A stretch of DNA of 64,000 nt. It comes from an uncultured Sphingomonas sp. Its GTDB lineage: Bacteria > Pseudomonadota > Alphaproteobacteria > Sphingomonadales > Sphingomonadaceae. The stretch covers positions 24,044 to 88,043 of the forward strand of contig CAJYSA010000021.1 in NCBI GenBank assembly GCA_913777325.1, given 5' to 3'. Both the position numbers and the translations under genes were made by a program. Position 1 is the first letter of the stretch, and every line of letters starts with the position of its first letter. Below, piece after piece: positions 42,639 to 50,716 of the stretch. The notes below the pieces were generated by a model that ran no database searches, had not been told where the DNA came from, and saw only the letters and a program-made list of their open reading frames with translations.

Positions 42639-44309
42639 TCAGAGCGCCTCCGCCGGCAAGGCGTAGAGCACCGACGCGTCGGCATTCGCCGCCGCTTCCA
42701 GCCCCAGCGCCTCGGGCACGATCTGGTCGAGGTAGAAGGCGCTCGCCACCTTCTTCACCGCGTCCGCCGCCGGCACGCCCGCCTGCCGCTCCATCAGCCA
42801 GCCGCATGCCGCGACCGACAGCATGGTCATGAACGGGTAGCTAGCCGCCTGGCGATCGTCGGCGTTGGCCCCTTGCAGGCGGCGACCGATCGCCTCGCAG
42901 GCGTCGATCAGCCGCACGAGTGCGGAATGCCGCGCCTCGGCGCGCATGTCGGCGATCAGGTCGGCGAAGGCACCGCCGTTCGACAGGGCCAGCTTGCGCC
43001 CGACCAGATCGGCGGCCTGGATGCCGTTGGTCCCTTCGTAGATCGGGGTGATGCGCGCATCGCGGAAGAACTGCGCCGCGCCCGTCTCCTCGACATAGCC
43101 CATGCCGCCATGCACCTGGATCCCCAGCGAGGCGACCTCGTTGCCGAGATCGGTGGCATGTGCCTTGGCCAGCGGGGTCATGATCTCCAGCCGCTCCCTG
43201 CCGCGCGCATCGCCCAGCGTCGCCCGGTCGACCTGTCCGCAGGCGTAATAGACCAGCGCGCGCGCCGCCATCGTCTGCGCCTTCATCCGCAGCAGCATCC
43301 GGCGCACGTCGGCATGTTCGACGATCGCCGCCGCCTTGCCGTCGCGCGCGCCCTGCACGCGGTCCCGCGCATAGGCGACCGCCGCCTGCGTCGCGGCCTC
43401 CGCCACCTGCACGCCCTGCAGGCCGACGTTGAGGCGCGCGTTGTTCATCATCGTGAACATCGCGCGGATGCCCCCGAACTCCGGGCCGATCAATTCGCCG
43501 ACGCAATCATCGTGATCGCCGAACGACAGCACGCAGGTCGGCGAGGCGTGCAGCCCCATCTTGTGCTCGATCGACACCACGCGCACGTCGTTGGGCGTGC
43601 CGTCCAGCCGCACCTTCGGCACGAGGAACAGCGAGATGCCGCGCGTCCCCGCCGGCGCATCGGGCGTGCGCGCCAGGACGAGGTGGACGATATTGTCCGC
43701 CATGTCGTGATCGCCGAAGCTGATGAAGATCTTGGTGCCCTTCACCAGGAACGTGCCGTCGCCGCGCGGGGTGGCGGTGGAGCGCAGCGCGCCGACGTCG
43801 CTGCCCGCCTGCGGCTCGGTCAGGTTCATCGTGCCGGTCCATTCGCCGGTCGCCAGCTTCGGCAGGTACGTCGCCTGCTGCTCGGGCGAGCCATGGTGGG
43901 CGAGCGCCTCGATCGCGCCGACCGTCAGCGTGGGGGCGAGCGCGAATGCCATGTTGGCGGTGCCCAGCGTCTCCAGCACGGCGGCCTGCACGACGAAGGG
44001 CAGCCCCTGGCCACCCCATGCCTCGTCGACACCGATCGTGCCCCAGCCGCCGTCGACATAGGCGCGATACGCCTCGGGATAGCCCGCCGGCATCCGCACG
44101 CCGTCGGGCGTCCATGTCGCGCCCACCGTATCACCCGCGCGCAGCAACGGCGCCCATTCGCCCGCCGCGAATTGCGCGACGCCGTCCAGCACCGCCTCGA
44201 TCACGTCGGGGCTGGCGGCGGCGAACCGATCGGCGGCGGCGATCTCGTCAAGTTTCACGACATGGTCGAGCACGAAGCGCTGATCGGCGGTGGCGGCGGC
44301 GAAGGGCAT
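42639..44309 (-). CDS. Acyl-CoA dehydrogenase
   Basis: A 556-residue FAD enzyme introducing the alpha,beta double bond in acyl-CoA. Blocks: TMNLTEPQAGSDVGALRSTA, KIFISFGDHD, IEHKMGLHASPTC, and ITPIYEGTNGIQAADLVGRKL with the likely catalytic Glu in YEGTNGIQ. The extended C-terminus (residues 430-556) is of the large DmdC/FadE5-like group. AGGAGACTGAGAA precedes the ATG. It is divergent from the tsaC-like gene with a 37-base gap, so their promoters overlap. Confidence 0.93.
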   Translation of the reverse strand: MPFAAATADQRFVLDHVVKLDEIAAADRFAAASPDVIEAVLDGVAQFAAGEWAPLLRAGDTVGATWTPDGVRMPAGYPEAYRAYVDGGWGTIGVDEAWGGQGLPFVVQAAVLETLGTANMAFALAPTLTVGAIEALAHHGSPEQQATYLPKLATGEWTGTMNLTEPQAGSDVGALRSTATPRGDGTFLVKGTKIFISFGDHDMADNIVHLVLARTPDAPAGTRGISLFLVPKVRLDGTPNDVRVVSIEHKMGLHASPTCVLSFGDHDDCVGELIGPEFGGIRAMFTMMNNARLNVGLQGVQVAEAATQAAVAYARDRVQGARDGKAAAIVEHADVRRMLLRMKAQTMAARALVYYACGQVDRATLGDARGRERLEIMTPLAKAHATDLGNEVASLGIQVHGGMGYVEETGAAQFFRDARITPIYEGTNGIQAADLVGRKLALSNGGAFADLIADMRAEARHSALVRLIDACEAIGRRLQGANADDRQAASYPFMTMLSVAACGWLMERQAGVPAADAVKKVASAFYLDQIVPEALGLEAAANADASVLYALPAEAL

Positions 44310-44346
44310 TTCTCAGTCTCCTGTCCAGCCGCTATAGCCGACCGTC

Positions 44347-45273
44347 ATGAGTGCTCAAGACCCCGTCATTCGACGTTACGGCATGGCTGCCGTCGAGGAA
44401 GCCGCCGGCGTTATTCGTGCCGGCGGTATCGTCGCGGTGCCGACCGAGACGGTCTATGGACTCGCCGCCGACGCGCGTGATTCGGCCGCCGTGGCGCGCA
44501 TCTATGCCGCCAAGGGTCGCCCCAGCTTCAACCCGCTGATCGTTCACGTGGCGGACCGCGAGGCGGCGGAGCGGATCGCGATGTTCGACGACGACGCGCG
44601 CGCGCTGGCGGCGCGGTTCTGGCCGGGGCCGCTGACGCTGGTGCTGCCACTGCGGGCGGGGGCGGGGATCGCCGCGCTGGTCACCGCCGGGCTGGATACG
44701 GTGGCGATCCGCGTGCCCGCGCACCGCGCGATGCGGGCCTTGCTGGACGCGAGCGGGGCGCCGCTCGCCGCGCCGTCCGCCAACGCCAGCAACGCGATCA
44801 GCCCGACGCGCGCGGAGCATGTCGCGTCCAGCCTCGGCGCGGCGGTCCCCCTGATCCTGGACGATGGCGCGACCGAGGCGGGGGTGGAATCGACGATCGT
44901 CGCGGGACGGACGATCCTGCGTCCCGGCCCGGTGACCGCGGAGATGCTGGCCGAGGTGCTGCCGGTGGCGGCGGGCGCCACCGCGCATGTCAGCGCGCCG
45001 GGGCAACTCCCGACGCATTACGCGCCCCGCAAGCCGCTCCGGCTCGGCGCGGCGGCGCGCGACGGCGACGAATGGCTGATCGGCTTCGGCGCGATCGCGG
45101 GCGACGACACGCTGTCGGCCACTGGCGATCTGGAGGAAGCGGCGGCGCGGCTGTTCGACGCCCTGCACCGTGCCGACGCCGGCGAACGGGCCGGGATTGC
45201 TGTCGCACCGGTGCCGGAAGCCGGAATAGGGGTCGCGATCAACGACCGCCTGCGCCGCGCTGCGCATCGGTAG
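44347..45273 (+). CDS. tsaC: L-threonylcarbamoyladenylate synthase (Sua5 type)
   Basis: A 308-residue Sua5-length protein making threonylcarbamoyl-AMP for the t6A37 tRNA modification. The YrdC domain has GGIVAVPTETVYGLAADA, AKGRPSFNPLIVHV, LVLP and APSANASNAISPTRAEHV; the C-terminal Sua5 domain has GQLPTHYAPRKPL. The two-domain length distinguishes Sua5 from the shorter YrdC/TsaC. It is divergent from the acyl-CoA dehydrogenase gene. Confidence 0.94.
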   Translation: MSAQDPVIRRYGMAAVEEAAGVIRAGGIVAVPTETVYGLAADARDSAAVARIYAAKGRPSFNPLIVHVADREAAERIAMFDDDARALAARFWPGPLTLVLPLRAGAGIAALVTAGLDTVAIRVPAHRAMRALLDASGAPLAAPSANASNAISPTRAEHVASSLGAAVPLILDDGATEAGVESTIVAGRTILRPGPVTAEMLAEVLPVAAGATAHVSAPGQLPTHYAPRKPLRLGAAARDGDEWLIGFGAIAGDDTLSATGDLEEAAARLFDALHRADAGERAGIAVAPVPEAGIGVAINDRLRRAAHR

Positions 45274-45282
45274 CGGCGCGCT

Positions 45283-45361
45283 GTCATCATCGTGAGCCAG
45301 GCGAAGCAATCCCGTGTCGGGGCATGATGCCCTGGATCGCCTCGCCCCGCTCGCGATGACG
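45283..45361. repeat. Intergenic inverted repeat, family A (degenerate copy)
   Basis: Arms GTCATCATCGTGAGCC..GAAGCAATCC and ..GATCGCCTCGCC..GCTCGCGATGACG keep the family-A outline with many substitutions. It fills the 101-bp gap between two convergent genes. Confidence 0.65.
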
Positions 45362-45374
45362 AAGACGAGCGCGA

Positions 45375-45914
45375 CTAGGCCGTCACCGCCTTGCTGCGCG
45401 CCGCGAAGCTCTTGCGCAGCTTCTGGAGCTTCGGCGGGATCACCGCGAGGCAATAGGGATTGCGCTGACCTTCGCCGTCCCAATAATCCTGATGATAGCC
45501 CTCAGCCGGATACCAGTCGGCATATTCCTCGATCGTGGTGACGATCTTGCCCGATGCGGTTTCCTGCGCGCGGGCGATCGCCTGGTTCGCCTGCTCTTCC
45601 TGCATCACCGTCTCGGGGAAGATCGCCGAGCGATATTGCGTGCCGACGTCATTGCCCTGCCGGTTGAGCTGCGTCGGATCGTGCGTCGCGAAGAAGATAT
45701 CGAGCAGATCGGCATAGCTGACCTGTTCGGGGTCGAAGCCGACGCGGATCGCCTCGGCATGGCCGGTGTCGCCGCCGCATACCTGCTTGTAGGTCGGGTT
45801 GGGGACGTGCCCGCCGATATAGCCGCTTTCGACGCTTTCCACGCCGATCACGTCCTTGAACACCGCCTCGGTGCACCAGAAGCAGCCTCCGGCCAGCGTC
45901 GCATATTCGGTCAT
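45375..45914 (-). CDS. msrA: Peptide methionine-S-sulfoxide reductase
   Basis: A 179-residue repair enzyme reducing the S-epimer of methionine sulfoxide. The active-site [11 protein letters not shown] (Cys11 nucleophile), [25 protein letters not shown] and EEYHQDYW-type block (AEGYHQDYW) are present. Resolving cysteines are less clear beyond CGG at about residue 46 and PYC near the end. It is divergent from galE with a 67-base gap. Confidence 0.95.
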   Translation of the reverse strand: MTEYATLAGGCFWCTEAVFKDVIGVESVESGYIGGHVPNPTYKQVCGGDTGHAEAIRVGFDPEQVSYADLLDIFFATHDPTQLNRQGNDVGTQYRSAIFPETVMQEEQANQAIARAQETASGKIVTTIEEYADWYPAEGYHQDYWDGEGQRNPYCLAVIPPKLQKLRKSFAARSKAVTA

Positions 45915-45981
45915 GGTGATCGTCTCCTTTGCGTCAGATGTAGGAAGTCGCTACGCGGCGGCAACATTTCGGGAGTCCGGC

Positions 45982-46983
45982 ATGACGACGTTCGACGGCA
46001 AGGTGATGGTGACGGGTGGCGCGGGCTATATCGGCAGCCACGCGGTCTTGGCGCTGCTGGATGCCGGCTACCAGGTCGTCGTGGTCGACAATCTCGTCAC
46101 CGGCTTCGACTGGGCGGTCGACGGGCGCGCCGCGTTCGTGAACATCGCGGTCGAGGACGCCGGGATCCGCGACGTGATCCGCGAGCATAATGTCCGCGCG
46201 ATCATGCACTTCGCCGGATCGGTGGTGGTGCCCGAATCGGTCAGCGACCCGCTCAAATATTATCGCAACAACACCGCCGCGACGCGCAGCCTGATCGAGA
46301 GCGCGGTGGCCGAGGGCGTACCGCATTTCATCTTCTCCTCGACCGCCGCGACCTATGGCACGCCCGAGCGGGTGCCGATCGCGGAGGGCGATCCGAAGGC
46401 GCCGATCAATCCGTATGGCATGTCGAAGCTGATGACCGAGTTCATGCTGCGCGACGTGTCGGCGGCGCATCCGATGAACCATTGCTGCCTGCGCTATTTC
46501 AACGTCGCGGGCGCGGATCCGGAGGGGCGCAGCGGCCAGTCGACGATCGGCGCGACCCACCTCATCAAGATCGCGGTCGAGGCCGCGACCGGCAAGCGTG
46601 ACAGCGTCGGCGTGTTCGGCACCGATTTCGACACGCGCGACGGGACGGGGGTGCGGGACTACATCCACGTCAGCGATCTGGCGGAGGCGCATGTCGCCGC
46701 GCTGAAACTGCTGATCGACCAGCCGCAGGAGAGCCACGTGCTCAATTGCGGCTACGGGCGCGGCTTCTCGGTGCTCGAGGTGCTGGACGCGGTGGATCGC
46801 GTCACCAACCTGACGATCGAGCGCAAGCTGCAGGGGCGCCGCCCCGGCGATCCGGCGGAACTGGTCGCGGACAACAGCGCGATCCTGAAGACGATCGACT
46901 GGGCGCCGAAGCGCGACAATCTCGAGGGCATCGTCCGCGATGCGCTGGCGTGGGAGCGCAAGCTGGCCGAGCGACAGGGCTGA
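45982..46983 (+). CDS. galE: UDP-glucose 4-epimerase
   Basis: A 333-residue extended SDR interconverting UDP-glucose and UDP-galactose. NAD motif VTGGAGYIGSH (9-19), MHFAGSVVVPESVSDP, SSTAATYG and catalytic YGMSK are visible, and LRYFNVAGADPEG is the GalE block. It supplies UDP-galactose for polysaccharide or glycolipids. The ATG at 45982 has GGGAG seven bases upstream; an upstream in-frame ATG at 45856 overlaps msrA and is rejected. Confidence 0.94.
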   Translation: MTTFDGKVMVTGGAGYIGSHAVLALLDAGYQVVVVDNLVTGFDWAVDGRAAFVNIAVEDAGIRDVIREHNVRAIMHFAGSVVVPESVSDPLKYYRNNTAATRSLIESAVAEGVPHFIFSSTAATYGTPERVPIAEGDPKAPINPYGMSKLMTEFMLRDVSAAHPMNHCCLRYFNVAGADPEGRSGQSTIGATHLIKIAVEAATGKRDSVGVFGTDFDTRDGTGVRDYIHVSDLAEAHVAALKLLIDQPQESHVLNCGYGRGFSVLEVLDAVDRVTNLTIERKLQGRRPGDPAELVADNSAILKTIDWAPKRDNLEGIVRDALAWERKLAERQG

Positions 46984-46990
46984 TCCTCCT

Positions 46991-47061
46991 CGCGCGCATG
47001 GCGGAGCCATCCAGGGCGGCCTGATCCGGCCCTGGATGGCTTCGCTACGCGCGCGATGACG
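46991..47061. repeat. Intergenic inverted repeat, family A (variant copy)
   Basis: Arms CGCGCGCATGGCGGAGCC..ATCCAGGGC and GCCCTGGATGGCTTCGCT..CGCGCGATGACG. It lies between galE and the convergent PAP2 gene and overlaps the last 17 bases of the latter. Confidence 0.75.
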
Positions 47062-47794
47062 AACGATCGGCCAACCGCGCGCGCACCGTCGCGGCGATCC
47101 ACCACCACAACGCCGCCCAGCCGGTGCCGGCACTCCAGCCCGCCAGCACGTCCGACGGCCAGTGGACGCCCAGATACACACGGCTCATCCCGATCGCGCC
47201 GACCAGCACCACCGCCAGACCCAATACGTAGCGCCGCACGGCACGTTCGCGTGCGACTTGCGCGACCAGCCCGGCCATTGTCAGGTAGATGATCGCGCTG
47301 TTGGTCGCATGGCCGCTGGGAAAGCTCAGCCCCGTGACCTGCACCAGATGGTCGACCAGTTCGGGGCGAGGGCGCCCGACCCAATATTTGGCCTGCCCCG
47401 CGATCGCCGACCCGCCGAGCGTCGCCGCCAGCACCAGCCCGGCGGTCAGCCACAGCCGCTGGACGAGCAGCAATCCCGCGACCGCGACGATGACACAGCT
47501 CAGGATCGTCCCGCTGCCCAGCGCGGTGATGTTCACCATCGCTTCGTGCAGCCATCCCGGCCCGACCGGCTGCGCCGGATCGCCCGGCACGCGCAGCGCC
47601 AGCATGATCGCGCGGTCCCAGGTGAACGGACCGCCGCGCACCCGTACCGCCAGCAGCGTCGCCGCGATCAGCCCGGCGAGCGCCAGCGCGATCCACGCCG
47701 CGCGCGGGGCGCTTGGCGTGGCGTGCGGCTCGGCGGAAGGCAGCGTGTCGCTCAGCTCTTCAGCTTCCAGCCACGCTTCAGCAGCGTGTAGCAC
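47045..47794 (-). CDS. PAP2-family membrane phosphatase
   Basis: A 249-residue membrane protein with about six helices. All three acid phosphatase motifs are visible: KYWVGRPRP, FPSGHATN and SRVYLGVHWPSDV. These hydrolyse phosphatidic acid, undecaprenyl pyrophosphate or related lipids. The ATG at 47794 overlaps the upstream ABC-2 permease by 43 bases; no later ATG fits. The 3' end runs into the family-A repeat, whose DNA encodes the last few residues. Confidence 0.88.
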   Translation of the reverse strand: MLHAAEAWLEAEELSDTLPSAEPHATPSAPRAAWIALALAGLIAATLLAVRVRGGPFTWDRAIMLALRVPGDPAQPVGPGWLHEAMVNITALGSGTILSCVIVAVAGLLLVQRLWLTAGLVLAATLGGSAIAGQAKYWVGRPRPELVDHLVQVTGLSFPSGHATNSAIIYLTMAGLVAQVARERAVRRYVLGLAVVLVGAIGMSRVYLGVHWPSDVLAGWSAGTGWAALWWWIAATVRARLADRSSSRA

Positions 47795-48603
47795 AGCAGC
47801 CCCAGCGCGATGTCGATCGCCAGGATGACGATGCTGCCAGTCGCCACGGCTGAATCGGCGGTGCCGAGGAAGCCGTAACGGAAGCCGGAAATGACGTAGA
47901 AGAACGGGTTAACATGGCTGAACGCGCGGAACGCGGGGGCCAGGTGATCGACCGAATAGAAGGTGCCGCTGAGCAGCGTCAGCGGGGCGATCACGAAATT
48001 GGTGACGGCGGCGGCATGGTCGAACTTCTCCGCCCAGATCGAGGTCAGCACGCCGGCAAGGCTCAGGAACACCGCGCCCAGCAGGCCGAACCACAGCACC
48101 GCCCACAGATGCTGCGGGGCGACGTGCACGCCGGGCCACAGCGACATCGCCAGCCACACGGTCGCGCCGACGCAGAAGGCGCGCGTCACCGCCCCGCCGG
48201 TCAGCGCGGCGAGCAGCTCGGCGGTCGACAGCGGCGGTTGCAGGTAATCGACGATCGTTCCCTGGATCTTGCCGACCAGCAGCGAGAAGCTGGCGTTGGC
48301 GAAGGCGTTGTTAAGCATCCCCATCACGATCAGCCCCGGCGCGATGAAGTCGGCGAAGGGCACGTCGGTGCCGCCGACTCGCACCGGGCTGCGCGCGCCG
48401 TTGGCAACGGTGAAGATCACCAGGAACATCAACGTCGTGATCGCGGGCGCCCAGATCGTCTGGAGCTGCACCTTGAAGAAACGGCGCACCTCCTTCACAT
48501 AGAGCGTCCGCAGGCCGCCCCAGTTCACGTTCCGGATCACCGGGACGCCGGGGGCGTTCCTGACGCCCGATGGAATTTGTCCGATAGGGGGCTGGCTGCT
48601 CAT
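47752..48603 (-). CDS. ABC-2 type transporter permease
   Basis: A 283-residue permease with six helices. WGGLRTLYVKEVRRFFKVQLQTIWAPAITTLMFLVIF at the N-terminus and the ABC-2 signature region (NFVIAPLTLLSGTFYSVDHLAPAFRAFSHVNPFFYVISGFRYGFLG) resemble YadH/multidrug or lipid exporters. No ATPase gene is adjacent, so its partner must be encoded elsewhere. The start at 48603 is chosen from the family; the ribosome site is weak. It overlaps the PAP2 gene, suggesting joint lipid-linked function. Confidence 0.87.
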   Translation of the reverse strand: MSSQPPIGQIPSGVRNAPGVPVIRNVNWGGLRTLYVKEVRRFFKVQLQTIWAPAITTLMFLVIFTVANGARSPVRVGGTDVPFADFIAPGLIVMGMLNNAFANASFSLLVGKIQGTIVDYLQPPLSTAELLAALTGGAVTRAFCVGATVWLAMSLWPGVHVAPQHLWAVLWFGLLGAVFLSLAGVLTSIWAEKFDHAAAVTNFVIAPLTLLSGTFYSVDHLAPAFRAFSHVNPFFYVISGFRYGFLGTADSAVATGSIVILAIDIALGLLCYTLLKRGWKLKS

Positions 48604-48666
48604 CGCCAACGCGGGTAACCGCTGGCGCCGCCGCCCGCAACCGGAACGCGAACGAGGAAGACGATC

Positions 48667-49401
48667 ATGTCCTGGACCGAGGAGCGCATCGACACGCTCA
48701 AGACGATGTGGGAGGGCGGGCAGACCGCCAGCCAGATCGCCGAAGCGCTGGGCGGCGTCAGCCGCAATGCGGTGATCGGCAAGGCGCATCGTCTGGGCCT
48801 GCAATCGCGCCCCTCGCCGGTCGTCAGCAAGGAGGAGGCGCGCGCCGCTGCCGCGAAGGCCAGCGCGGCGCCCGACGCCGCACCGGCCCCCGCCGCCCCG
48901 CCGCCCGCCCCGGAACCGAAGGTCGAGGCGCGGCCCAAGCCGGTCGTCGCCGCGCCGGTCGCGCCTCCGCCGCCCCCGGTGGTGGAGGAAGAGGAGGAGG
49001 ACGATGACGCGCCCTTCGCCGCAGACGATGCGACCGCTCCGGCACCCGCGCCGGAACGCCCCGCGCAGCCGATCCTGCGCTCGGTGGGGCCGGGTGGCTT
49101 CGTGCGCCAGGCGCCGGGCGAGCAGCAGCCGCCGATCGCCCCCGCGCCGCCGCGTCGCCTGGTGCCCGCGCGCACCGCGCCGGAATATGCCGACAAGACC
49201 TCGCTGCTCGATCTGAACGACAAGATCTGCAAGTGGCCGCTGGGGCATCCGGGCGAGCCGGACTTCCATTTCTGCGGCGAGAAGGTGAACCCGGGCTTCC
49301 CGTATTGCGTCACGCACTGCGGGCATGCGTATCAGGCGCAATTGCCGCGTCGTGATCGCCGCGCGCCGCCGCTGCCGTTCGGCGGGCCACGGATGCGCTG
49401 A
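48667..49401 (+). CDS. gcrA: GcrA cell-cycle regulator
   Basis: A 244-residue GcrA protein. The N-terminal DNA-binding domain MSWTEERIDTLKTMWEGGQTASQIAEALGG..SRNAVIGKAHRLGL is canonical; a long Pro/Ala/Glu-rich linker (50-165) follows; the C-terminal sigma70-binding domain has CKWPLGHPGEPDFHFCGEKVNPGFPYCVTHC with four cysteines that may bind zinc. In Caulobacter GcrA works with sigma70 at CcrM-methylated GANTC promoters. GAGGAAGAC precedes the ATG. Confidence 0.95.
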   Translation: MSWTEERIDTLKTMWEGGQTASQIAEALGGVSRNAVIGKAHRLGLQSRPSPVVSKEEARAAAAKASAAPDAAPAPAAPPPAPEPKVEARPKPVVAAPVAPPPPPVVEEEEEDDDAPFAADDATAPAPAPERPAQPILRSVGPGGFVRQAPGEQQPPIAPAPPRRLVPARTAPEYADKTSLLDLNDKICKWPLGHPGEPDFHFCGEKVNPGFPYCVTHCGHAYQAQLPRRDRRAPPLPFGGPRMR

Positions 49402-49518
49402 CGCCGATCGCGCAAGCTCCAGCGAAGCTGGAGCGTGCAACCGGCGATCGGCTCGGCCGGCGCGGCGGAAAGCCGCGTCCGACGACGCGGGCTTCGCCCG
49501 CGGCGCGCCCCGCCAATC

Positions 49519-49595
49519 CGTCATTGCGAGCGTAGCGAAGCAATCCAGGGCCGGATCAGGACGCCCTGGATTGCTTCGCTACGCTCGCAATGACG
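49519..49595. repeat. Intergenic inverted repeat, family A (perfect copy)
   Basis: Perfect 33-bp arms (CGTCATTGCGAGCG..CAATCCAGGGC and complement) around an 11-bp loop. It lies in the 337-bp gap between gcrA and the outer-membrane gene. The rest of that gap holds short GC-rich direct and inverted segments (for example CGAAGC.. near 49420-49500 and GGCCGGGG near 49682) and no gene I can support. Confidence 0.93.
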
Positions 49596-49738
49596 ATGGG
49601 GGCTCTCCCGGTGACACATTCGCCACCCTCCCAAGCAACGACGCGGCGGAGCCGCGTCGTCAGGCGTAGCTGGCGCTACGCTGGCCGGGGTTGGGCGAGT
49701 CCCCGGACCAGCGTTGCTGGCCGGGGCCACCCGGCGCC

Positions 49739-50599
49739 TTAAAACCGGAACGCCGCCGTCGCGCGCAGGCTGTGCCAGCGGAACTTATCGTCGGACCGGC
49801 GGAAGTCGGTGCCGTTCACCGTCCCGCCGTTGTTGGCGTTGGTGAAGGGCGTGCCCGCCGGCCCGGCGGCGCGGACGCGGAACGCGTCGTCCTGATACTG
49901 GTGGTAGACATATTCCATCCCGACCGAGAACCGGTCGCCCAGCCGCTGCTCGATGCCGCCGCCGCCTTGGAAGCCGAACTGGTTGCGCTTGCCCGACTGC
50001 GTGAACGAGTTGGTGCTCTGGCTCGACGAGAAGTCACGATCGATCCGCGCATAGGACGGCCCGAACGTGCCGTAGAACAGCGTGGAATCGTTGGGGGTAT
50101 AGCCGGCTCGCGCGCGCACCGCCGCTTCCCAGTCGATCTCGCGTGTCATCACGTAATTGGCGGGGGTGGAGGAGAAGCCGGTCACGCTGTCGCGGATGTC
50201 CGTCTTCCCGAATTCGCCGACCACGCCGTACACGATCCGTCCGACCTGCGTGTCGAAGCCGACGCGGGCGTTGTAGGACCAGCCGTCCTTGTCCTTGGCG
50301 CAGCCCGGCCCGCCGTTCTGCGGCCCCTGCGCCGCACGTGCCGCGCCGCCGCAGAAGCCCGGTGCGAAGGCGTTCGCGCCCGTACCGGTCAGCACCGTGT
50401 CGCCGAACCGGCCGTCGAGATTGCGATCGAACAGGATCGTCGATCCGCCGTCGTTCGGCTGCACGTCGTAACCGCCCGATGCGCCGACATAAATGCCAGA
50501 GAAACCGCCCGACACGCCCGGGTCGCGATTGGGATTGTCCTGCGCCGCCGCCGGGATCGCCGCCACGGCGGCAACCGCCGCCAGAAGATACGCCTTCAT
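49739..50599 (-). CDS. Outer-membrane beta-barrel protein (OmpA-like porin family)
   Basis: A 286-residue precursor: signal peptide MKAYLLAAVAAVAAIPAAAQ, then a beta-barrel of alternating strands (GIYVGASGGYDV, NARVGFDTQVGRIVYGVVGEFGK, FGFQGGGGIEQRLGDRFSVGMEYVYHQY) and a terminal phenylalanine in RATAAFRF, the sorting signal. A cysteine-containing extracellular loop (FCGGAARAAQG..GCAKDKDG) is present. Likely an eight-stranded barrel of the OmpA/Omp25 type. It is divergent from parE. Confidence 0.88.
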   Translation of the reverse strand: MKAYLLAAVAAVAAIPAAAQDNPNRDPGVSGGFSGIYVGASGGYDVQPNDGGSTILFDRNLDGRFGDTVLTGTGANAFAPGFCGGAARAAQGPQNGGPGCAKDKDGWSYNARVGFDTQVGRIVYGVVGEFGKTDIRDSVTGFSSTPANYVMTREIDWEAAVRARAGYTPNDSTLFYGTFGPSYARIDRDFSSSQSTNSFTQSGKRNQFGFQGGGGIEQRLGDRFSVGMEYVYHQYQDDAFRVRAAGPAGTPFTNANNGGTVNGTDFRRSDDKFRWHSLRATAAFRF

Positions 50600-50716
50600 C
50601 CACTAACTCCCTGAAATACCGTCCGGGCAACGGCGGCATCGGGGGTTAGGTTGCGTGACGAAGGGTTGCTGCTCCCACTGGTGGCGCCCGGGCGGGCGGC
50701 GTCGTATAGGTCGCTC

